Source: Pseudophaeobacter sp.
GTDB lineage: Bacteria; Pseudomonadota; Alphaproteobacteria; Rhodobacterales; Rhodobacteraceae
Assembly (NCBI GenBank): GCA_027019165.1
Contig: JALUXC010000002.1
Location: forward strand, 248,001-312,000
Direction: 5' to 3'
Length of the DNA: 64,000 nt
Below, piece after piece: positions 51,248-59,665 of this stretch; the stretch's first letter is position 1, and each line of letters opens with the position of its first letter. The notes under the pieces are model-generated. The model was not told the DNA's origin and did not search any database. It saw only the letters and a list, made by a program, of their open reading frames with translations. A program made the translations under genes and the position numbers.

Positions 51248-51619
51248 ATGAGACGCAATTTTTTCGGAATGATATTGGGATTGGCAATCTATGCAGGCAT
51301 ATTGATTGGCTCAAATCTGTTGCTGAGCTGGGGCATTGAGAACACGATTTTGCGCCTCGTGATTTCACTTGCCCCGATCATGCCTGCAATTTTGATTTGC
51401 GGTGTGATCGTTCGTACCATCAGTCAACTGGATGAGCTGCAACGCAGACTGCAGTTGGAGGCACTGGCCTTGGCGTTTGCCGGAACAGCCTTGATTACGT
51501 TCAGCTATGGGTTTCTTGAGGGTGCGGACTTTCCGAAGCTTTCGATGTTCGTCGTATGGCCGATCATGGCAACACTTTGGCTGGTTGGTATTGTACTGGG
51601 ACGCGTGCGCTACGGATGA
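51248..51619 (+). CDS. Small membrane protein paired with XRE regulator
   Basis: 123 aa with about four hydrophobic segments (ILGLAIYAGILIGSNLLL; LVISLAPIMPAILICGVIV; LALAFAGTALITFSYGFLEG; FVVWPIMATLWLVGIVLG). A soluble turn IVRTISQLDELQRRLQLEALA separates the pairs. Not flagellar. Overlaps the XRE gene by ATGA. Such membrane protein/XRE pairs are common in bacteria, and the function of the membrane partner is not known. Confidence 0.8.
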   Translation: MRRNFFGMILGLAIYAGILIGSNLLLSWGIENTILRLVISLAPIMPAILICGVIVRTISQLDELQRRLQLEALALAFAGTALITFSYGFLEGADFPKLSMFVVWPIMATLWLVGIVLGRVRYG

Positions 51620-51813
51620 AGAACCGCATCTCAGAACTGCGCAAACACCGGGATTGGTCTCAGGCGGATCTGGCGGCAAAACTTTCAGTCTCTCGACAGA
51701 CCGTGAACGCACTGGAGCGCGGCCGCTATGATCCGAGTTTGCCCTTAGCGTTCAGTATTGCCCGTCTTTTCCACATGACGATCGAAGAGGTTTTCCAACC
51801 CGATCAGGACTAG
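51616..51813 (+). CDS. XRE-family small transcriptional regulator
   Basis: 65 aa. Complete helix-turn-helix: MKNRISELRKHRDWSQADLAAKLSVSRQTVNALERGRYDPSLPLAFSIARLFHMTIEEVF, of the YozG/Cro type with almost nothing beyond the HTH. Probably represses its own promoter. Embedded between the fliP terminator and flgI, hence an insertion into the flagellar cluster or a conserved neighbour. Confidence 0.92.
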   Translation: MKNRISELRKHRDWSQADLAAKLSVSRQTVNALERGRYDPSLPLAFSIARLFHMTIEEVFQPDQD

Positions 51814-51871
51814 CTCCCTTCTTTTCTTGGGACCTCGAGACAGTCCAAAGGGGCTTCAGAAAATCGCGAAC

Positions 51872-51905
51872 AAAAAGCCCGGATAGCAAAGGCCATCCGG
51901 GCTTT
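51872..51905. terminator. Terminator between the XRE gene and flgI
   Basis: AAAAAGCCCGGAT (51872-51884) pairs with ATCCGGGCTTT (51895-51905), flanked by A and T tracts, so it can serve both the XRE transcript and the - strand flgE-flgI operon. Confidence 0.82.
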
Positions 51906-51930
51906 CTCGAATACTGGGGTCGGGTCACAC

Positions 51931-53034
51931 CTATCTAACGATGAATTCCGCGTGCAGGGCACCTGCTGCCTTGAGGCTTTTCAGGATGTCGATCATATCG
52001 CGGGGAGACACACCCAGCGCATTCAGTCCAGCGACAACCTGCGACAAGGATGTGCTCTCGGGCACTTCAGCCAGTTGGATACCTTCTTCCTCTTCGATGG
52101 CTGCACCGGTGCGGGGAACGACAACGGTTTCGCCATCTCCAAACGGGTTTGGCTGAACCACCAGCGGGGTTTCCTCGACGCGCAGCGTCAGGTTGCCCTG
52201 GGCCACCGCGACCCGAGAAATGCGGACATCGCTGCCCATCACAATGGTTCCCGAAGCCTGATCCACAACCACACGCGCCTTGCGCTGAGGTTCGACCAGG
52301 ATGTTCTCGATCCGGCCAACCGCATGGGCAGTGGAGCGGGCATTGGTGCGCTGGATATCCACCTCGACCGTACCGGAATCTCGCATCAGGGCTACGCTGC
52401 GCCCGAACTCGGCGTTGATAGCGCGCTCAATCCGGCCAGCGGTGGTGAAATCGGGTTCGCGCAGGGCGAGGCGCATAGACGACAGGGAGGAGAGATCAAA
52501 GTCAATCTCCCGCTCCACGCGGCCACCAGAGGGGATCACGCCGGATGTCGGCACCCCTTGCGTAACGGTCGCCGCCTCCCCTTCTGCAACAGCGCCTCCA
52601 GCCAGGATCGTACCCTGGGCAACAGCATAGATCTGACCGTCGGCCGCATTCAGCGGCGTCATGATCAATGTCCCCCCCAGAAGGCTGCTCGAATCGCCAA
52701 TGGCTGAAACCGTGACATCGACAGTGCCACCGACCCGTGCAAAGGGCGGCAGCGTCGCAGTCACGAATACGGCGGCAACGTTTTTGGGGCGAAACTGCTC
52801 GCCTGCGACGTTGACTCCCAGCCGTTCCAGAATGTTGGACATGATTTCTTCGGTGAACGGGGAATTGCGAAGCCCGTCCCCAGTGCCGTCCAGCCCGACC
52901 ACAAGACCATATCCAACGAGATCGTTCCCTCGAACCCCGTCGAATTCGACTAGGTCTTTCAGGCGGATCGCGCTGGCCTGAGCCATGGCCGGAAACAGCA
53001 GGCAAGCAACCAGAAGGCGCAGGAGTTTTATCAT
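51931..53034 (-). CDS. flgI: Flagellar P-ring protein FlgI
   Basis: 367 aa, standard length. Signal peptide about 1-21 (MIKLLRLLVACLLFPAMAQA). SAIRLKDLVEFDGVRGNDLVGYGLVVGLDGTGDGLRNSPFTEE is the unmistakable FlgI start; NALGVSPRDMIDILKSLKAAGALHAEFIVR its end. Last gene of flgE-flgK-flgL-flgI. ATGA overlap with flgL. Confidence 0.98.
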   Translation of the reverse strand: MIKLLRLLVACLLFPAMAQASAIRLKDLVEFDGVRGNDLVGYGLVVGLDGTGDGLRNSPFTEEIMSNILERLGVNVAGEQFRPKNVAAVFVTATLPPFARVGGTVDVTVSAIGDSSSLLGGTLIMTPLNAADGQIYAVAQGTILAGGAVAEGEAATVTQGVPTSGVIPSGGRVEREIDFDLSSLSSMRLALREPDFTTAGRIERAINAEFGRSVALMRDSGTVEVDIQRTNARSTAHAVGRIENILVEPQRKARVVVDQASGTIVMGSDVRISRVAVAQGNLTLRVEETPLVVQPNPFGDGETVVVPRTGAAIEEEEGIQLAEVPESTSLSQVVAGLNALGVSPRDMIDILKSLKAAGALHAEFIVR

Positions 53035-54038
53035 GACATGTACCTCAGCAGGGACAACTGGGCACTGCGCGCGGTGACCGAGTAGAGGCTTTCAAGCTGC
53101 AACTGCGCCTCTTCCAAACGGGTGTGAACCTCGTAGGGATCGGCGGAAACCAGTTTGTTCTTGGCGATGCTCAGGCTGGTTTCTGTTGCCAGGTTGCGGG
53201 CCTCAACCCGTTCCAGCTGCCCTTCGATAAAGCCGACATCCGCCTGTTTGGTAACAAGCTTCTCATTGCTTGTTGCGAGCTCCATTCCGACAGCCCGCGC
53301 AATTTCGACTTTCAAATCATCACTCCAGCCCAAAGACGTCTCCCCGACCAGAGCAGCAATCGCAAAGCTCTGCAGTGAGTGTTTCAGATCCGGATCATCC
53401 GCCCGCAGGCCGATCGAGACGCGCTCTCCATCGCTGACCTCAACGGGTGAAAGATCTGTCGTCGATCCTACATACATCACCGTGTCAAAACCGGCTGGAT
53501 CTGCAAACCAATCCTTGACCGCCTGAATGATGTCAGTGCTGGTTGTCAGCGCGGTGACCTCAGCCACCAGATCCGTCATCAGAGTGTCCCCATCATTCAG
53601 TGGCGATGTGGAGGTCGCGGTGCCCGCGAACAGGCTGCGCCCGCCGGACCAGCTGTTCAGCGTGTTGATCGCATTGTCCAACTCGATCCGGCCACGGTCT
53701 GCAAACTGCTCTGCATCTGTCGCCGTCATCGTGGACGTCAGAGACAGAACGTCATCGCGCATGTCAACGACATTGGACTGAAGCCTCTCAAGGCTGCCTT
53801 GAACACCGGTTGCAAAAAGCTTTGCTTCCCCGGTCGCAACCTTGTGGCTTTCCAGACGCTGAAGCGTAGTCTCAATATCAGAAAGGTATGTGAAGTCCCC
53901 ACCCAGACGGCTGGTGATATTCGCCACTTTTCCGCTTGCAAGCTCCCCGGACAGCGTTTCGATGTTCTGCTTCAATTCCGCATTTCGGCTGCGCAGGAAC
54001 ATATGCTGCGCCATGTCGCCATAGGACTTAATAATCAT
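53031..54038 (-). CDS. flgL: Hook-filament junction protein FlgL
   Basis: 335 aa. Flagellin-like N-terminus (MIIKSYGDMAQHMFLRSRNAELKQNIETLSGELASGKVANI) and C-terminal helix ending EEAQLQLESLYSVTARSAQLSLLRYMS. Position between flgK and flgI supports FlgL over a second flagellin. Binds FlgK and the filament. Confidence 0.93.
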   Translation of the reverse strand: MIIKSYGDMAQHMFLRSRNAELKQNIETLSGELASGKVANITSRLGGDFTYLSDIETTLQRLESHKVATGEAKLFATGVQGSLERLQSNVVDMRDDVLSLTSTMTATDAEQFADRGRIELDNAINTLNSWSGGRSLFAGTATSTSPLNDGDTLMTDLVAEVTALTTSTDIIQAVKDWFADPAGFDTVMYVGSTTDLSPVEVSDGERVSIGLRADDPDLKHSLQSFAIAALVGETSLGWSDDLKVEIARAVGMELATSNEKLVTKQADVGFIEGQLERVEARNLATETSLSIAKNKLVSADPYEVHTRLEEAQLQLESLYSVTARSAQLSLLRYMS

Positions 54039-54041
54039 TCA

Positions 54042-55487
54042 TCAGATCCTCAGAAGAGTTTCCATCAGGCCGTCTACAACGGACAGCACCTTTGCATTGG
54101 CGCCATAGGCTTTTTCGAACAACATCAGGTTCTGCAATTCGGCATCCGTATCGACCCCAAGGCCGGCCTCGACCTGAGCGATCTCGGTGTAGCTTGACGA
54201 TGCAAAAGCCAAGGTGATCGAAGAGGCTTCGTCGTCCCGCGCAAAACGCGACAACAGGATCGAACTCAGCGTCGAAGCACCTCCGCTGACAGTGCCAAGG
54301 CCCACAGTGGATACGGTTTGGCTTTCTGAAAGCGCATCAGCATAGCCACTCAGCAAGCTGCCATCACCCGGATCACCGGGCGTTGCTGCGTACAGACCGT
54401 CACGGAAGCGCCAAGTCTCGGCCTGGCCATCCATCGCGACCAGGTCATTGAGTTCAAGCCGCCCGGAAATCCCAAGGGTGTTGGTATTGTCAAAAAACGC
54501 GCCTTCGTCTGTGAAAATACCGGCATCGGCGACGCCAATCGTGCCATCCAAGGCAGGATCCTGGAAACGCTCAATCAGGTCGCGTGCAATCGCATCAAGG
54601 TCGTCCTGTGCTTCCACTGCAATGACATCGCGGATCTCGAATTGCGTGACCAGTGTCCCCCCTCTGAGCGGGCCATTGACGCCGACATCCACCGGGCGCC
54701 CGTTTATCTCGAGGCCGGAAAGCAGACCATTGTCCATGGTCATGTGCGGAAGCATGTCGCTCTTGGGAGAGAAGCTCAACTCCGATGCCTTTCCATCGAT
54801 CAGAGCCTGCCCTCCTTCCGAGTACAGCGCAATCCGCCCCATATCCCGCTGGATCACGTTTACCGGGATCATCTCACTGATTTCATCGACCAGCATGCTG
54901 CGCTGATCAAGCATGGCCGAAACATTGGCCCCGCTTGCGTTTGCAACGACGATCCTTGCGTTCAGCTTTTCGACTTCCTGCAAAGCCGAGTTCAAACGGT
55001 CAACCTGCACACCGATTGAAGCGTCAGCCTGGACCCGCATTTCCCTAAGCCCATCTGCCGCATCGGTGATGGACCGCACGAGCATTCCAGCCTTCACGGA
55101 CAGATCATTTAGGCGCGGCGTCGAATCTGGGCGGGAGATTGCCTCGACCATTGCACCTTCGAAATTCGCCATCTGCGATGTGATCGACATTTCATCGTCG
55201 ACCGTGCCCACGAGCGAACTCATGCGCGAAAAGAACGAGGCACGCACCTCAGCCACCGCCTGCTCGGACTGCGCATCGCGCCGGGCAGAGGTAATAGCAG
55301 GATCGACCACACGCTGGACTGAACCGATGCTCACACCCGGTGCAAATGCATTGGAATTCAAATCCAGTGTTCGCCGCGAATACCCTGGCGTCAGGGCATT
55401 CGCGAGGTTTTCAGACACCACTTGCGTTGACCGCGATGCAGCGTTCAGCCCGCTCATGGCGGAACTAATTGCACTTGAAATTGACAT
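54042..55487 (-). CDS. flgK: Hook-filament junction protein FlgK
   Basis: 481 aa. N-terminus SSAISSAMSGLNAASRSTQVVSENLANALTPGYSRRTLDL, coiled-coil up to about 190, and a C-terminal rod-type helix (QVEAGLGVDTDAELQNLMLFEKAYGANAKVLSVVDGLMETLL). Three bp from flgL, 45 bp after flgE. Confidence 0.96.
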   Translation of the reverse strand: MSISSAISSAMSGLNAASRSTQVVSENLANALTPGYSRRTLDLNSNAFAPGVSIGSVQRVVDPAITSARRDAQSEQAVAEVRASFFSRMSSLVGTVDDEMSITSQMANFEGAMVEAISRPDSTPRLNDLSVKAGMLVRSITDAADGLREMRVQADASIGVQVDRLNSALQEVEKLNARIVVANASGANVSAMLDQRSMLVDEISEMIPVNVIQRDMGRIALYSEGGQALIDGKASELSFSPKSDMLPHMTMDNGLLSGLEINGRPVDVGVNGPLRGGTLVTQFEIRDVIAVEAQDDLDAIARDLIERFQDPALDGTIGVADAGIFTDEGAFFDNTNTLGISGRLELNDLVAMDGQAETWRFRDGLYAATPGDPGDGSLLSGYADALSESQTVSTVGLGTVSGGASTLSSILLSRFARDDEASSITLAFASSSYTEIAQVEAGLGVDTDAELQNLMLFEKAYGANAKVLSVVDGLMETLLRI

Positions 55488-55532
55488 GATCAGCCTGCTC
55501 TTTCTAAGCCGCGTTCAATGTGCATCAGCGCC

Positions 55533-56834
55533 TTAGCGCTTGATGTTGGTGGTTTCCTGCAGCATCTCATCGACGGTCTGGATCACCTTCGCGTTCGACG
55601 AATAGGCCCGCTGGGTCTGGATCATGTTGGTCAGCTCGCCGGCAACATCGGTGGCAGATTCCTCACGAGTGTAGGAGGCGACTTCACCGGTTGGTCCTTC
55701 ACCAGCATTCCAAAGGAAGAAGGATCCGCTTTCGGAAGTGGGAATATAGGTCTGATAGTCCATCGACACCATACCATTGGGGTTGGCCATGTCCACGAGA
55801 GGGATCTTGTAAAGAACGCGGCTCGCACCAGTGTCATAGTTGGCGGTGACATAGCCAGAGGCGTCCACATCAACGCCAATCATGCTGCCGGCGGTCGATC
55901 CGTCTTTGGTGATTGTTGCTGGTGCAAATTTGTCAGACACCTGCGTGAATCCATCGTTTTCGCCGATCAGACCGATGTTGATTTCAATCGGGCCGGAGTC
56001 CACGGTCACAATGATATTGCCGGTCGCAGCGTCATAAGTCCCGCCTGTGGTGGTTGTTACGGAGGCAAGATTGCCGCCATCCGTCCGGCTGTCATCAAAC
56101 ACCATCGTGTATTCGCCGACGGTCGCACCACCACTGGCCGAGTCGGTGATGATCATCGTCCATTCATTGGACTTGCCAGTCCCAGGGACAGTGGGAACAA
56201 ATTCAATGGACAGCGTCTCGGAAGAACCAAGGTTGTCGAAATACTCAAGCGGCAAGTCGATACTATCGCCACTGGCACCGGCAGCCGTCTCGGTCGAAGG
56301 CAGGTTTGCGCCAATCTGCATTTGTGTCGTCGGCTCACCAACCAGCTGGTTGCGGTTGAAATAGACCGGCTCCAGACCGTCGGTCGAGTCAATCGCTCCG
56401 CCGATGACATTGCCGTTCGCGTCTGTTTTCCATCCCAGCAGCACAAGACCGGATTCCGTCGCCAGATATCCATCTTCGTTGGTACTGAATTCGCCAGCCG
56501 TTGTCAGACGCATAGGAGGATTGCCGTTGCCCAAGGCAACATCTGCCACAGTGGCGACAGGCAAGAAGCCGCTGCCACGTACGGCAAGATCGGTCGGATT
56601 GTCGGTCGTAACGAGGGGACCACGTTCGTCGATCAGGCGCACGTTGGTGGTACGCACACCGCCCGCGCTGTAACTTCCCTTTGAGGACGACATAACGACC
56701 GAATGGAAATCGGTCTGAACGCGTTTGTAGCCTGCGGTGGAAGAGTTCGCGATATTGTCGGAGATGGAGGCCAGTCGGCTGGCATTCGCACCAAGCCCGG
56801 AAACACCCGCATATAGCGACGAAGAAATGGTCAT
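55533..56834 (-). CDS. flgE: Flagellar hook protein FlgE
   Basis: 433 aa from the ATG at MTISSSLYAGVSGLGANASRL; the upstream 18 codons are rejected. N-terminal motif ISDNIANSSTAGYKRVQTDFHS, C-terminal TREESATDVAGELTNMIQTQRAYSSNAKVIQTVDEMLQETTNIKR. Builds the hook. First gene of flgE-flgK-flgL-flgI. A CtrA-like site lies 55 bp upstream. Confidence 0.97.
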   Translation of the reverse strand: MTISSSLYAGVSGLGANASRLASISDNIANSSTAGYKRVQTDFHSVVMSSSKGSYSAGGVRTTNVRLIDERGPLVTTDNPTDLAVRGSGFLPVATVADVALGNGNPPMRLTTAGEFSTNEDGYLATESGLVLLGWKTDANGNVIGGAIDSTDGLEPVYFNRNQLVGEPTTQMQIGANLPSTETAAGASGDSIDLPLEYFDNLGSSETLSIEFVPTVPGTGKSNEWTMIITDSASGGATVGEYTMVFDDSRTDGGNLASVTTTTGGTYDAATGNIIVTVDSGPIEINIGLIGENDGFTQVSDKFAPATITKDGSTAGSMIGVDVDASGYVTANYDTGASRVLYKIPLVDMANPNGMVSMDYQTYIPTSESGSFFLWNAGEGPTGEVASYTREESATDVAGELTNMIQTQRAYSSNAKVIQTVDEMLQETTNIKR

Positions 56835-56888
56835 AGCACGCCTTTCTGCTGCTTTAAGATCTTGAAGCAATAGGTAGCGCACGAGCAC

Positions 56889-56903
56889 TTAACGGGCGGC
56901 TAA
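56889..56903. promoter_or_regulatory. Candidate CtrA site (TTAA-N7-CTAA) upstream of flgE
   Basis: TTAACGGGCGGCTAA followed by C, one mismatch to TTAA-N7-TTAA(C), 55-69 bp upstream of the flgE start. Confidence 0.4.
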
Positions 56904-56955
56904 CAGATAAAATCCGAATTATCTGCAGCCGCCCGGGGTGGTGAATTGTCTTGGT

Positions 56956-57792
56956 TTACTTGCGAAGAAGGATGATTTCGACGCGATTGTTGCGAACCCG
57001 CATTGGGTTTTCGACAGCCAGATTCCGATCCGCGTGACCTGTAACCCGGTGAATTCGGCTGGCCTTTACCCCACCTGATTCGAGCAACACGCGTGCAGCA
57101 TCGGCGCGGGCATGGGACAGCTGCCAGACAGGGTTCTTGGCCAGAACCAAGGGCTGCGACCGAGTGTGGCCGCTAATCGCAACCCCATTGGCAACAGTAC
57201 CGCTGACACGGGCGACCATGCGCACCAGGTCACGGAACAATGGGGTTGGCTCTGAGGTGCCCGCTTCGAACAGCGGCGCATCTTCGGTTTCGAACAGCTC
57301 GATGATCAGACCTTCGTCAGACACACGGGTCACGATGTGGCGCGCCAGATCAATGGCAACCATGCTCTCACCGCCGCGGCCCCGGAGTTCTTCTTCAATG
57401 ACGCGGAAGACCTCTTCCTGCGCCGCCTGCTCGGCCTCGCTGACGACCCCGGTCTCACCTTGCGCCTGCCGTGCATTCATCGGGTGTTGATCCGAGGCAC
57501 CAGTGCCATTTTGAGGCTTGATGTCTTCGGTAAACATGCTGTCGCCACTGAAGGCGCCGTTGCCACCACCCGAAACACGGCTCAGAGGGATCGACGGTGA
57601 GAAATAGTCCGCCAGCCCTTTGCGCTGCTTTTCTGTCGTGGCGTTCAAGAGCCACATGAGAAGAAAGAAAGCCATCATCGCGGTCACAAAGTCGGCATAA
57701 GCCACCTTCCATGCGCCGCCGTGGTGACCATCGCCACCACCTGACTTTTTCTTCTTGATAATAATCGGAGCTGCGTTGCCTTGAGCGCTCAT
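56956..57792 (-). CDS. motB: Flagellar motor stator protein MotB
   Basis: 278 aa from the ATG at MSAQGNAAPIIIKKKKSGG. The N-terminal TM with the proton-binding Asp is AYADFVTAMMAFFLLMWLLN (D34). A plug-like segment (EKQRKGLADYFSPSIPLSR) and a peptidoglycan-binding OmpA domain follow (GVAISGHTRSQPL; LSHARADAARVLLESGGVKASRIHRVTGHADR). Anchors the stator to peptidoglycan. About 11 kb from motA and under its own promoter with a perfect CtrA box. Confidence 0.97.
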   Translation of the reverse strand: MSAQGNAAPIIIKKKKSGGGDGHHGGAWKVAYADFVTAMMAFFLLMWLLNATTEKQRKGLADYFSPSIPLSRVSGGGNGAFSGDSMFTEDIKPQNGTGASDQHPMNARQAQGETGVVSEAEQAAQEEVFRVIEEELRGRGGESMVAIDLARHIVTRVSDEGLIIELFETEDAPLFEAGTSEPTPLFRDLVRMVARVSGTVANGVAISGHTRSQPLVLAKNPVWQLSHARADAARVLLESGGVKASRIHRVTGHADRNLAVENPMRVRNNRVEIILLRK

Positions 57793-57840
57793 GTCAACCA
57801 CCACTTTTTTTCACCCACAACCGGGGTATCAGGCGGTTCG

Positions 57841-57855
57841 TTAATCAGGCCTTAA
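57841..57855. promoter_or_regulatory. Candidate CtrA box (perfect TTAA-N7-TTAA) upstream of motB
   Basis: TTAATCAGGCCTTAA followed by C, a full match to the CtrA consensus, 49 bp upstream of motB. It is the better supported of the two perfect boxes because the downstream gene is a motor gene. Confidence 0.6.
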
Positions 57856-57987
57856 CAGCTAAAATTGGCGACTGTTAAGACCTCTAAACAAATGATTTAT
57901 AGTCATAAATGTGTTCTTAACGAGCAAAGCAAGTCAGCCTCAAGTCACCCGCATGGCAACACTGTGTCATGAATGTGGCGAGAGGTG

Positions 57988-58013
57988 GATCCCGCCACGA
58001 AAATGGCGGGATC
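57988..58013. other. Hairpin with a further repeat between motB and the acyl-CoA ligase gene
   Basis: GATCCCGCCA (57988-57997) pairs perfectly with TGGCGGGATC (58004-58013), loop CGAAAA; a third GGCGGGATC follows at 58018-58026, overlapping the end of the ligase gene. There is no strong T-run, so it may be a weak terminator of the ligase transcript. The 232 bp between the motB start and the ligase stop otherwise hold only the motB promoter. Confidence 0.55.
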
Positions 58014-58024
58014 AAAAGGCGGGA

Positions 58025-59644
58025 TCAGGCGTTCAAAAGGATATCGCCGAACGATTCGCGTAGCTTGTTCTTGAGCACTTTCCCGGTTCCGCCAAGCGGC
58101 AGTTCATCCGTGAAGACAACCTTGTCAGGGATTTGCCAGCTGGCAACTTTGCCCTCGTAGAAGGCAAGCAGTTCTTCTTCGCCGAGACTATCGTCGGCGC
58201 GCACCGCGATCACAACCGGACGCTCGTCCCATTTTGGATGGCGTGCAGCAATGGCTGCAGCCTGGGAGATCTTGGGGTGAGACATGGCGATATCTTCCAG
58301 CTCCACCGTCGAGATCCATTCCCCGCCCGACTTGATGATGTCCTTGGAACGGTCACGGATGATCATATAGCCATCCTCGTCGATCGTGGCGACATCCCCG
58401 GTGTCGAACCAGCCGTCCTCGGTCAGGGCGCTGGTGTCATGGCCAAAGTAGGTATCGATGATCCAGTGACCGCGGATCTGAAGCTCACCTTGTGTCTTGC
58501 CGTCCTCGGGCAAACGCTCGCCATCGTCACCCACGATGCGCAGCTCAACGCCATAAGGCGGCCTCCCCTGCCCTTCGCGGATCTTGCCCTGCTCTTCGAC
58601 ACTCAGATCGTCATGCTTCTGCAAGAGGTTGTTGAGCGTCCCCAGCGGGCTGGTTTCGGTCATGCCCCAGGCGTGGATCAGCTCAACGCCATATGTGTCG
58701 CGGAAGGTGGGGATCATGACTGTCGGCAGGGCCGAGCCGCCGACAACCGTGCGCTTGAGGCTTTCTGCCTTGCTGCCGGTTTTCTCCAATGCCTGCAAGA
58801 GGCCCATCCAGATCGTCGGCACACCCAGCGCCAAGCTGACGCGCTCACCGTCGATCAGCTTGACCAGGCTTTCCCCATCTAGATTCGGCCCCGGCAGCAC
58901 CAGCTTTGCCCCCACAGCGGCAGCAATATAGGGCACGCCCCAGGCGTTGACATGGAACATCGGCACCACTGCCATCACCGTATCGCGGGCCGAGATCGCC
59001 AGACCGTCCGGCTGGTTGCCTCCCAGCGAGTGCAGCACCGTCGTGCGGTGCGTGTATTGCACGCCCTTGGGATTTCCGGTGGTGCCAGAGGTGTAACACA
59101 GGCTCGACGGCGTGTTTTCATCAAGCTCGGGCCAGGCGCTGTCATCGCCTTCGGCGGCCAGCAGCTCATCGTAGAACAGGATGCCCGGCACCGCCTCGGC
59201 GGCGGCTTCATCGCGCGGCCCCATCAGGATGATGTGTTTGAGCGTGGTCAGATGCTCTTTCAGCTTGCCCACGGCAGGCACAAATGTCGCATCGATGAAC
59301 AGCACCTGATCGTCGGCGTGGTTGATGATGTAGATCAGCTGTTCCGGCTTCAGGCGCGGGTTGATCGTGTGACAGATCATGCCACCACCCGCGACGCCAA
59401 AGTAGATCTCCAGGTGGCGCCGGTTGTTCCAGGCGATGGTGCCGCAACGCTCTCCTTCCTTGATCCCAAGGCGTTTCAGTGCGGCCGAGAGTTTACGGGC
59501 ATTCGCCTCGATCTCACCCCAGTTGGAATGCACGACCTCGCCCGAGGTCTCCACCGAGGTCACGGTGGTGTTGCCGTGGTAGCGGCCCGCGTGTTCGACC
59601 AGTGAGCTGATTGTCAGCGGTTTGTGCATCATCTTGCCAAGCAT
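58025..59644 (-). CDS. Acyl-CoA ligase, medium/long-chain or methylmercaptopropionate type (DmdB-like)
   Basis: 539 aa from the ATG at MLGKMMHKPLTISSLVEHA (GGAGG upstream). AMP-forming ligase motifs: P-loop CYTSGTTGNPKG (about 183-194), FHVNAWGVPY with H231 and W235, HAWGMTETSPLG, DGWFDTGDVATIDEDGYMIIRDRSKDIIKSGGEWIS, and the catalytic Lys near PLGGTGKVLKNK. The opening and length resemble Rhodobacteraceae methylmercaptopropionyl-CoA ligases, and H231/W235 fall where I recall the DmdB active-site pair. A general fatty acyl-CoA ligase is also possible. Followed on the same strand, upstream, by a GMC dehydrogenase (21-bp gap). Confidence 0.9.
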   Translation of the reverse strand: MLGKMMHKPLTISSLVEHAGRYHGNTTVTSVETSGEVVHSNWGEIEANARKLSAALKRLGIKEGERCGTIAWNNRRHLEIYFGVAGGGMICHTINPRLKPEQLIYIINHADDQVLFIDATFVPAVGKLKEHLTTLKHIILMGPRDEAAAEAVPGILFYDELLAAEGDDSAWPELDENTPSSLCYTSGTTGNPKGVQYTHRTTVLHSLGGNQPDGLAISARDTVMAVVPMFHVNAWGVPYIAAAVGAKLVLPGPNLDGESLVKLIDGERVSLALGVPTIWMGLLQALEKTGSKAESLKRTVVGGSALPTVMIPTFRDTYGVELIHAWGMTETSPLGTLNNLLQKHDDLSVEEQGKIREGQGRPPYGVELRIVGDDGERLPEDGKTQGELQIRGHWIIDTYFGHDTSALTEDGWFDTGDVATIDEDGYMIIRDRSKDIIKSGGEWISTVELEDIAMSHPKISQAAAIAARHPKWDERPVVIAVRADDSLGEEELLAFYEGKVASWQIPDKVVFTDELPLGGTGKVLKNKLRESFGDILLNA

Positions 59645-59665
59645 ATCGCTTTGCTCCTCCAAATA

